Below, in pieces: positions 1 to 5,947 of a stretch of 9,146 nucleotides of DNA (its first letter is position 1; the number at the start of each line of letters is the position of its first letter). The stretch covers positions 1 to 9,146 of the forward strand of contig QKAI01000447.1 of assembly GCA_003246505.1 (NCBI GenBank), given 5' to 3'. The stretch is from Spirochaetaceae bacterium (lineage in GTDB: Bacteria > Spirochaetota > Spirochaetia > DSM-2461). The notes below the pieces were generated by a model, which saw nothing but the letters and a program-made list of their open reading frames with translations, made no database searches and was not told the DNA's origin. The position numbers and the translations under genes were made by a program.

Positions 1-430
1 GAAGCCTCCCCCCCCGATCGTACTGCCGGCCCTTGATCCGCCCGTCCTCCCTTTCGATGATCACCCCCCTGGCGGGGTCCTCCTCCTGCTGGACGGTTCG
101 GACAAGCTGTTCCCCCCGGTAGTATTCCCGGCCCGTGCAGGAACCGGAGCTGTTGTAGTAGAGAATTTCCCGGCCCGCCAGGGATTCCTCCCCGTCGAAG
201 CGGTAGATGGCAGCCACCCGGGGATCGGGGCCGTCCCCGCCGGCGAGGTAGGAATAAAGAAAGTTCTCCTCCTCCCTTTTTATCTGGATCAGCCGGCCCG
301 TGCTGTCGTACTCTCTCCGTTCGGAAAAGAGGGCCCTCTGCTCCTTCCAGAAGGGGCCCAGGCGCTGGAAAGACGCTTTTTCTATGATCATTGACCGGAG
401 GGGGCCGGTAAAATCGTAAAGTTGATCCAT
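1..430 (-). CDS. Hypothetical protein, 5' part only, weak YD-repeat-like character (runs off left edge)
   Basis: An uninterrupted minus-strand reading frame begins with ATG at 430-428 and stays open to the window edge (143 full codons plus one base), so the stop lies outside. The codons are G/C-ending like the neighbours, which supports a real gene. No signal peptide or membrane segment is visible. From about residue 40 the protein is rich in Tyr, Gly and charged residues, with loosely repeating units: YDSTGRL (41-47), YRFDGEE (76-82), GREILYYNSSG (86-96), GREYYRGEQL (100-109) and QYDRGGRL (136-143). These resemble the YD/Rhs or MORN-like beta repeats of large bacterial proteins, but the match is too loose for a family call. 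GTG at 433-431 is an alternative start; no Shine-Dalgarno sequence precedes either. A run of eight G (coding strand) covers codons 139-141. Function unknown. The gene is divergent from the phosphorelay operon. Confidence 0.7.
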   Translation of the reverse strand, partial: MDQLYDFTGPLRSMIIEKASFQRLGPFWKEQRALFSERREYDSTGRLIQIKREEENFLYSYLAGGDGPDPRVAAIYRFDGEESLAGREILYYNSSGSCTGREYYRGEQLVRTVQQEEDPARGVIIEREDGRIKGRQYDRGGRL

Positions 431-518
431 CACCGTTATATATTGCCCTAAACTATTTGAAAAATCCAGTGAAATAGACTATATAATAGTATAACCGATA
501 TTCTTAAGATGGTGGCCC
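431..518. promoter_or_regulatory. Divergent AT-rich intergenic promoter region
   Basis: These 88 bp lie between the divergent starts of the left-edge gene and the response regulator and are clearly AT-rich compared with the flanking coding sequence. The plus-strand promoter is listed separately. On the minus strand, TATATA (442-437) lies just seven bases before the left gene's ATG, without a convincing -35 and without a Shine-Dalgarno, so that gene may be leaderless or its promoter may be one I cannot recognise. No obvious operator palindrome was found. Confidence 0.5.
457..485 (+). promoter_or_regulatory. Sigma70-type promoter of the phosphorelay operon
   Basis: TTGAAA at 457-462 (five of six matches to TTGACA) is followed after exactly 17 bases by TATATA at 480-485. 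A perfect TATAAT overlaps it at 482-487, with a 19-base spacer. Transcription would begin near 492-495, giving a leader of about 25 nt before the ATG at 519. This is the only good promoter seen for the two-gene operon. It is inferred from sequence only. Confidence 0.6.
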
Positions 519-1778
519 ATGGCAAAAACGATTCTGGTGATAGATGACTCTTCCCTCGTGCGGGATTTCCTGATAAAACAGCTGACCTTTTACGGTTTCA
601 ATGTCATTTCCGCGATAAACGGACTGGACGGATACGGCAAGCTGAGGTCCGAGGAGCCCGATCTTGTTATCATGGACTTTTTTCTGACCAGAAAGAGCGC
701 CATGGAGATCCTGGAAACCAAGCAGACTCTCCCCCAGGTCAAGGATACCCCGGTCATTCTCAATTCCAACAAGCTGGACAAGGACATGGTCATGAAGGTC
801 GGCCGCCTGGGGGTCAAGAAAATCCTCTACAAGCCCATTAAGATCGATGCCCTCCTCGACGCGGTCTCCGACGCCCTGGACGTGCCCATTGAAATAGACC
901 AGACCCCCTGCCTCCTCGATGCCCACCTGAACGACAAGATTCTCTTCATCGAGATAGCCCAGGGGTTCAACCGGGAGAAATTCCGGCTGTTAAGGTATAA
1001 GGTGGCCGAGCTCCTGCGGCTCCACGGGGTGCAGATCCCCCGCATCCTCCTGCTCATGACCGATATCCAGGTCAAGAGCGACGACATCTGGAAGCTCAAG
1101 GACCTTCTGGTGGACATCCTGGAATTCTGTGCCACCCCGGAGCAGGTCAAGATCCTCACCATATCCCGGGAGATCTCCGAGTACCTGAAGGAGGACCTGG
1201 AGCTCACCGGCATAGAGGCGGTCCCCTCCCTGGAAAAGGCCATGGACGGCCTTCTGGGCATCAAGGGCCTTGAGAAGCTGACCGCTGAGCAGGATGCGGT
1301 GCAGGAGAGCTTCTTCTCCGGCAGCTCCACCATAGAGAAGGAGACCTTCCAGCTGAATTTCGCCCGGGAGGCAGAGCAGGGCCGGCGCTTCCAGATCTTC
1401 CAGAAGCATATCAACATCGCCGTGGTGGACGACGACTTCATCGTCCACTCCATCGTGGAGTCCGCCCTGAAGGAGACGAACTGGAAGGTGAAATCCTTTG
1501 AGAACGGCAACGATTTCATGACCTACATGAGCCGGGACCATGAGGAGTTCGATCTGATCTTTCTGGACCTTATCATGCCCGGCATGAACGGATTCGCCAT
1601 TCTCCAGTTCCTGGCCACCTACAAGACCCATATACCGGTCATCGTGCTCACCGCCCTCTCCCGCAAGGAGAGCGTCAGCAAGGCCATGAGTTTTAACATC
1701 AACAGCTATCTCATCAAGCCGATCAAACCGGAGGGGATCATCAACAAAGCCCTGGAAGTCTTGAATCCGGACTTCTGA
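519..1778 (+). CDS. Response regulator with REC - STAS-like - REC architecture, no DNA-binding domain
   Basis: A 419-residue soluble protein. Receiver 1 (about 4-120) has acidic residues D9/D10, phospho-acceptor D53, S83 at the Thr/Ser switch position and K105 in KPI. The usual DxxMPxxxG motif after the acceptor is replaced by DFFLTRKSA. The middle part (about 138-250) alternates predicted strands and helices (ILFIEIAQ, PRILLLMTDI, VKILTIS, then a C-terminal helix), recalling a STAS/anti-anti-sigma-factor fold; this is a fold guess, and no classic DSSG phospho-serine motif is seen. Receiver 2 (about 297-416) is canonical: D304/D305, D350 in LDLIMPGMNG, T378 and K400. There is no output domain, so the protein probably acts in a phosphorelay or by protein contact. 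ATG 519 is chosen because the receiver begins at once (AKTILVIDD). Only a weak GGTGG (511-515) precedes it. Its stop overlaps the next gene's start (TGATG), so the kinase downstream is the likely partner. Confidence 0.92.
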   Translation: MAKTILVIDDSSLVRDFLIKQLTFYGFNVISAINGLDGYGKLRSEEPDLVIMDFFLTRKSAMEILETKQTLPQVKDTPVILNSNKLDKDMVMKVGRLGVKKILYKPIKIDALLDAVSDALDVPIEIDQTPCLLDAHLNDKILFIEIAQGFNREKFRLLRYKVAELLRLHGVQIPRILLLMTDIQVKSDDIWKLKDLLVDILEFCATPEQVKILTISREISEYLKEDLELTGIEAVPSLEKAMDGLLGIKGLEKLTAEQDAVQESFFSGSSTIEKETFQLNFAREAEQGRRFQIFQKHINIAVVDDDFIVHSIVESALKETNWKVKSFENGNDFMTYMSRDHEEFDLIFLDLIMPGMNGFAILQFLATYKTHIPVIVLTALSRKESVSKAMSFNINSYLIKPIKPEGIINKALEVLNPDF

Positions 1779-4183
1779 TGAAAGACCTTTTCCACTCCTT
1801 CAGTCTGGCCGATCTGTTCGCGGACGCCCCCGAGGGGGTCGTCTTTCTGGACCGCCGCGGACGCATCCTCAAGGTGAACGGGGCCTTCTGCCGCATGGTC
1901 AGCAGCCGCCCCGAACCGGGAATGAACATCTCCCACTACATCGCCTATCAGGACAAGCAGGCCTGGGAGAACCGGTTCTCCCTCTTCCTTGAGAGCAGCA
2001 AGAACAGCCTGAACGTCATCTCCCGGTTCAACAGCGGAAAGGCGGAGGGGGTGCGCTGGTGGCAGCTGACCATAAAGAAGGTCAGCAAGGACGGCTTCCG
2101 GGGCCTGGTGATCCTCATCTCCGATATCACCCACATCAAGGAGCTGGAGGCGCGCCAGAGAAAGGCCCGGGAGGAGGCGGAAGCGGCCACCCGGGGGAAG
2201 AGCGAGATCCTGGCCAACACGAGCCATGAGATCCGCACCCCCATCCATACCATCATCGGCATGTCGGATCTCATGGCCGAGACCGCCCTGGACGAGGAGC
2301 AGCAGGAGTACAGCTCCCAGATCCAGTTCGCCGCCTCGGTCCTCCTCTCCCTGGTCAACGACATCCTGGACATCTCTAAAATCGAAGCGGGCAAGATCGA
2401 GATAGAATCCACCGAGTTCGACCTCCACCAGCTTCTGGAGGCGATCATCAACCTGGAAACCCTGGAGGTGCACCGGAAGGGGCTGGAACTGGCCTACCGG
2501 ATAGACCCCTCCGTTCCCCAGTACGTCATAGGGGATCCCTTCCGCATCCGGCAGATCATCACCAACCTCATAAGCAACGCCCGGAAATTCACCAGCCGGG
2601 GACAGATCATCCTGCGGACCAGCTGCAAGGGCGAAAGGGGAGGGCGGCACATCCTCCTGTTCGAGGTGGTAGATTCGGGCATCGGCATTACCCGGGAACA
2701 GCAGGCGAAGCTCTTCTCCGCCTTTCAGCAGGCGGACAGCTCCACCACCCGCAAGTACGGGGGCACCGGGCTGGGCCTTTTCATCTCCCGCAACCTGGTC
2801 ACCATGATGGGGGGCACCATGGGCCTCACCAGCACCGAGGGCTCCGGATCCTGCTTCTTCTTCGAGCTGGACCTTAAAAAGTCAGACCGGGAGATAGCCC
2901 TTTCCTCCGTGGGGGACGACTTCTACAGGGGAGTTTCCGTGCTGCTCGTGGACGATAACGAGGAGATCCGAGGCATTACCCGGGAATACCTGCAGGGCTG
3001 GGGCTGCCGCGTCACCGAGGCAACCAACGGGGAGGACGCCCTGGAACTGCTCCGTGCCGGAGGCGGGCAGGACAGCTACGACGTATGCATCGTGGACCAG
3101 GCCATGAGGAAGATGGACGGCTGGCAGATGGCCAGCGAGGTCCGGGCCGACGGGAAGCTCAAGGCCCCCCCCCTGATCCTCACCCCCCTCAAGGGCAAGG
3201 GGAGCGACGAAGCCAAGATGAAGCTTCTGGGCTGGTTCGACGACTACCTGACCAAACCCATCTCCCGGAAGGACCTCCTGGAAAAGCTCTACCAGGTGCT
3301 GAACCACCCCCATGGGGAGGGGGACGGCCCGGCGGAGCTGATTCCCGAGCTGGAACCGGTGGAGGACGAGGGACTGAAATTCGAACTGGCCAGCAGCGAC
3401 TGGATAGGGAAGGACATACTGGTGGTGGAGGACCATCTGGTCAATCAGCAGCTCTTCCGCACCATCCTGGAACGGCTCTCCTGCCTGGTACGCTGCGTGG
3501 AGAACGGACAGCTGGCGGTGGAGTCGGTAAAGAAATCCCGGCCCGATCTGATCTTCATGGACTGCCAGATGCCCGTGATGAACGGCTACGAAGCCACGGA
3601 GAAGATCCGGGAGCTGGGATACGACGTCCCCATCGTGGCGGTAACCGCCAGCGCCATCACCAACGAAAGGGAGAGATGCGAGAGCTGCGGCATGAACGAT
3701 CTGATCACCAAGCCCTTCAAGAAGGGGGACATCATGGCCGTTCTGTACCGCTATTTCTCGCCCCACCGGGAGGGGGAGGAACTGCTGCCCCCCGCCGAAG
3801 CGCTGCCCCTGACGGAACAGGTGGATCTGACCGAATCGGAGGGGGTGGAGGAGATAGACATCTTTAACTTCCAGGCCGCCCTGGAGACCTTCCTCGGGGA
3901 CGAGGATACCCTGGTGGGACTATTGGAGCCCTTCCGCAAGAAAGTTTCCGGCCAGCTCAGAACCCTCTCCGATCTGCGGGAGGGGAAGGACCTGGAAAGC
4001 ATCCGGGAGATAGCCCATTCCATAAAGGGAAGCTCCCGGAATCTGGATATGAACCGTTTGGGCAACGTGGCGGAGAAGCTGGAATTCACCTCCCGGGACG
4101 GCATCGCCGACCCCATCCCCTCCCTGGTGGAGGAGCTGAGGATCGAATTCGAACAGCTTTCCCGGGTTCTGGACCGCTACTGA
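1778..4183 (+). CDS. Soluble hybrid histidine kinase: PAS - HisKA - HATPase - REC - REC - Hpt
   Basis: An 801-residue BarA/ArcB-type hybrid sensor kinase with no membrane segment, so probably cytoplasmic. Domains: PAS (about 10-120); charged linker helix (120-140); HisKA with H150 in SHEIRTP; HATPase_c with N267 (NLISNARKF), G1 box DSGIGI (299-304), F region around LFSAFQQAD and G2 box GGTGLGL (328-334). Receiver A (about 386-508) has D392/D393, acceptor D440, T469 and K493, but Arg replaces the usual Pro (DQAMRKMDG). Receiver B (about 545-662) is canonical with E551/D552, D595 in MDCQMPVMNG, T623 and K645. The C-terminal Hpt (about 697-800) has H747 in AHSIKGSSRNL. All residues for autophosphorylation and a four-step His-Asp-His-Asp relay are present. 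The start overlaps the upstream stop by one base with no good Shine-Dalgarno, pointing to translational coupling. The signal is unknown; the PAS domain is the only visible sensor. Confidence 0.95.
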   Translation: MKDLFHSFSLADLFADAPEGVVFLDRRGRILKVNGAFCRMVSSRPEPGMNISHYIAYQDKQAWENRFSLFLESSKNSLNVISRFNSGKAEGVRWWQLTIKKVSKDGFRGLVILISDITHIKELEARQRKAREEAEAATRGKSEILANTSHEIRTPIHTIIGMSDLMAETALDEEQQEYSSQIQFAASVLLSLVNDILDISKIEAGKIEIESTEFDLHQLLEAIINLETLEVHRKGLELAYRIDPSVPQYVIGDPFRIRQIITNLISNARKFTSRGQIILRTSCKGERGGRHILLFEVVDSGIGITREQQAKLFSAFQQADSSTTRKYGGTGLGLFISRNLVTMMGGTMGLTSTEGSGSCFFFELDLKKSDREIALSSVGDDFYRGVSVLLVDDNEEIRGITREYLQGWGCRVTEATNGEDALELLRAGGGQDSYDVCIVDQAMRKMDGWQMASEVRADGKLKAPPLILTPLKGKGSDEAKMKLLGWFDDYLTKPISRKDLLEKLYQVLNHPHGEGDGPAELIPELEPVEDEGLKFELASSDWIGKDILVVEDHLVNQQLFRTILERLSCLVRCVENGQLAVESVKKSRPDLIFMDCQMPVMNGYEATEKIRELGYDVPIVAVTASAITNERERCESCGMNDLITKPFKKGDIMAVLYRYFSPHREGEELLPPAEALPLTEQVDLTESEGVEEIDIFNFQAALETFLGDEDTLVGLLEPFRKKVSGQLRTLSDLREGKDLESIREIAHSIKGSSRNLDMNRLGNVAEKLEFTSRDGIADPIPSLVEELRIEFEQLSRVLDRY

Positions 4184-4184
4184 T

Positions 4185-4790
4185 CTATCCTTCGATAAAC
4201 CGGTCGATCAGCTCCATAAGGTCGGCGTACTCCTCCACGGCGGGGAGCTGGGGGAATTCCCTCTGAATGGAGGCGGGGGATTTGAAAAGGGCCCCCCCGT
4301 CCGCCTTCAGAAGCATGGTCACGTCGTTGTAGGAGTCCCCCGCGGCGAAGAGGCGGGTCCCGGTGGATTTGAACGCCTCCACCGCCTTCCTCTTCCCGTC
4401 CTGCTGGCGCAGGGTGAAATCGGTGATCCTTCCCTCCCGGTCCACCACCAGGCTGTTGCAGAAGAGGGTGGGCCATCTGAGTTTTTCCATAAGCGGCCTG
4501 GCAAACTCCTCAAAGGTGTCCGACAGGATGATGACCTGGGTTTTGCTCCGGAGCTCCTCCAGGAATTCCAAGGCCCCGGGCAGGGGGTCCATGCGGCCTA
4601 TGACCTTCTGAATGTCCGGAAGCTTGAGCCCTTCCCGGTCCAGTATGGCCAGTCTCTTTTTCATGAGCACGTTGTAATCCGGTTCGTCCCGGGTGGTCAT
4701 GCGCAGCTCGTAAATGCCCGTGGCTTCGGCGAAATTGATCCATATTTCCGGTACCAGAACCCCTTCCAGGTCCAGACAGACTAAATGCAT
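4185..4790 (-). CDS. thrH: ThrH-type HAD enzyme: phosphoserine phosphatase / phosphoserine:homoserine phosphotransferase
   Basis: A 201-residue cytoplasmic HAD-superfamily protein that, from memory, aligns along its whole length with Pseudomonas aeruginosa ThrH. Motif I is CLDLEGVLVPEIW with nucleophile D7 and E9; the Asp-x-Glu form separates ThrH from ordinary SerB. The cap region carries TTRDEPDYNVLMKKRL. Motif II is S90-D91 (ILSDTF), motif III lies near K133-K135 (LRQQDGKRKAV), and motif IV is GDSYNDVTM with D152 and D156. ThrH removes phosphate from O-phospho-L-serine and can transfer it to homoserine. The start ATG overlaps the end of the upstream aminotransferase-like gene by 10 nt, and AGAGGAG at 4805-4799 gives a well-spaced ribosome site inside that gene, so the two are co-translated. 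On the other side only one base (4184) separates its stop from the convergent kinase stop. Identity is secure; the physiological substrate here is inferred. Confidence 0.93.
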   Translation of the reverse strand: MHLVCLDLEGVLVPEIWINFAEATGIYELRMTTRDEPDYNVLMKKRLAILDREGLKLPDIQKVIGRMDPLPGALEFLEELRSKTQVIILSDTFEEFARPLMEKLRWPTLFCNSLVVDREGRITDFTLRQQDGKRKAVEAFKSTGTRLFAAGDSYNDVTMLLKADGGALFKSPASIQREFPQLPAVEEYADLMELIDRFIEG

Positions 4791-5839
4791 TGTTCTCTCT
4801 CCTCTTTCAATATGCGAATCAGCCGGGCGTTGTCCTCCGGAGTTCCCGTGCCCAGCCTCATGATATTCTCAAGTCCGAAGGAGAGGCAGTCCCTGACCAG
4901 GATGTACTCCCTCCACAGGGCTTTCTTGATTCTCTCCAGATCGGGGACCCGCACCAGGAAGAAGTTGCTCCCCGTGGGGTAGGTCCGGTAACCGGCTTCC
5001 TCCACCCCCCGGCGGAACTCTTCGGTCTGGGCTATCACCCGGCTCCAGGTCCCCCGGAAGTAGTCCAGCTCCTTCAGGGCGGCGATGCCCGCCTCCTGGG
5101 CGGGGGCGGAGACGCTCCACTCGGGCTGGCGGACCGCCAGTTTTCCCAGAATCTCCGCGGAGGCTCTCACATAGCCCAGGCGCAGTCCGGGGATGGAAAA
5201 ATCCTTGGTCATGGAACGGAGGTTCACCACCCCGGGCAGGTCCGTATCGTACTGGAGATGATCGGGGAGGAAACAGCGGTAGGCCTCGTCCAGTATAAAG
5301 ACCGTACCCGTCTCCAGGGCGGTTCGGCGCAGACGGTGAAAGTCCTCCTCCGCCAGGACCGATCCGGTGGGATTGTTGGGGCTGCAGAGCCAGAACAGGG
5401 CGGGCTTCTCCTCCTTCAGGCAGGCGATGAGCTTCTCCACGGGGGGGCGGAATCCCTCCTCCTCCACCGCGTCTATGCGTATCATCCTGTCCGAATAGAG
5501 GCGGCAGGCGTCGCCGTACTCACCGTAGGTGGGACCGGCCAGCAGCCAGGATTTCTCCCGGGCAAGAAAGGCGCCGGCCAGGAGAAAAACCGCCTGGGAG
5601 GTGCCGTTCACCACCAGGATCTCCTCCATAGGGAGGGAGTAGGCCGCGGCAATTTCCCTTTTCAGGGCAAAGGAGGAGGAGTCGGGGTAGCGTTCGATGG
5701 GGGCGTTGCGAAAAGCCCGGTACACCTCTTCCGGCAGGGGTTCCGGGTTGATGCTGACGCTGAAGTCGACCACCCGGTCCGGATCTATACCCGCCTCCTG
5801 CAGGGCTTTGTAGTTAAGACCTCCGTGGGTCGATGACAT
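4781..5839 (-). CDS. CobD/HisC-like PLP-dependent enzyme (threonine-phosphate decarboxylase-like or aminotransferase)
   Basis: A 352-residue class I/II aminotransferase-fold enzyme. The N-terminus (THGG at 4-7, then VDFSVSINPEPLP) and the stretches LCSPNNPTG (151-159), LRSMTKDFSIPGLRLGY (207-223) and PEWSVSAPAQ (239-248) closely recall CobD, which decarboxylates L-threonine O-3-phosphate to aminopropanol phosphate for the cobalamin nucleotide loop. Visible active-site residues are N156, D184 and Y187 (ILDEAY), Schiff-base K212, phosphate-binding R220 and carboxylate-binding R328 (MRLG). Histidinol-phosphate aminotransferase (HisC) is the sister family and cannot be excluded. The frame is open far upstream, but ATG 5839 is chosen because AAGGAGG (5852-5846) lies six bases before it, homology begins there, and the upstream part would be antisense to lnt. 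It overlaps thrH by 10 nt, suggesting shared phospho-amino-acid metabolism. No cobalamin gene is visible nearby. Fold certain, reaction uncertain. Confidence 0.9.
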   Translation of the reverse strand: MSSTHGGLNYKALQEAGIDPDRVVDFSVSINPEPLPEEVYRAFRNAPIERYPDSSSFALKREIAAAYSLPMEEILVVNGTSQAVFLLAGAFLAREKSWLLAGPTYGEYGDACRLYSDRMIRIDAVEEEGFRPPVEKLIACLKEEKPALFWLCSPNNPTGSVLAEEDFHRLRRTALETGTVFILDEAYRCFLPDHLQYDTDLPGVVNLRSMTKDFSIPGLRLGYVRASAEILGKLAVRQPEWSVSAPAQEAGIAALKELDYFRGTWSRVIAQTEEFRRGVEEAGYRTYPTGSNFFLVRVPDLERIKKALWREYILVRDCLSFGLENIMRLGTGTPEDNARLIRILKEEREQCI

Positions 5840-5845
5840 CCCTTT

Positions 5846-5899
5846 CCTCCTTCCCTTCCGGTAAGGTAGTATCTTACACATCTCGCCGGTAAGGGGCAA
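5846..5899 (-). promoter_or_regulatory. Promoter and strong ribosome-binding site of the CobD-like/thrH operon
   Basis: On the minus strand, TTGCCC (5899-5894) is followed by a 17-base spacer and TAAGAT (5876-5871), a plausible sigma70-type promoter. Transcription would start near 5864 and give a leader of about 25 nt. That leader contains AAGGAGG (5852-5846), a near-perfect Shine-Dalgarno six bases before ATG 5839, which decides the start of the CobD-like gene. The strong ribosome site contrasts with the divergent lnt gene, which has none. Confidence 0.55.
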
Positions 5900-5911
5900 G
5901 GGGAACGGACT

Positions 5912-5939
5912 TTCAAAAAACCGCCCCTTGGGGTATAAT
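5912..5939 (+). promoter_or_regulatory. Promoter of the lnt-pepD operon with consensus -10 abutting the start codon
   Basis: A perfect TATAAT at 5934-5939 has a weak -35 (TTCAAA, 5912-5917) 16 bases upstream. Only eight bases separate the -10 box from the lnt ATG at 5948, so a normal start site would fall at about 5946-5948, at or just before the start codon. There is no Shine-Dalgarno between them. The arrangement fits a leaderless lnt transcript. The TATAAT and the missing leader are seen directly; use of the promoter is inferred. Confidence 0.5.
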
Positions 5940-5947
5940 GGGCACCT

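Noticed and set aside
509..547. A 12-codon frame starting at ATG 509 that overlaps the regulator start out of frame (possible leader peptide)
   Set aside because: No ribosome site, no regulatory composition (no runs of one amino acid, no hairpins); probably chance.
827..1631. Minus-strand frames opposite the response regulator
   Set aside because: Explained by codon bias of the plus-strand regulator, which has two clear receiver domains.
2882..3867. Frames opposite and alongside the kinase receivers (minus 2882-3766, plus 3085-3867)
   Set aside because: Both lie inside the kinase gene whose receiver and Hpt motifs are intact; their products are low-complexity and unlike any family.
4185..4790. 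Classic SerB phosphoserine phosphatase
   Set aside because: Motif I is DLEGVLVPE rather than the SerB DxD form and the protein follows ThrH throughout, so ThrH is the better name.
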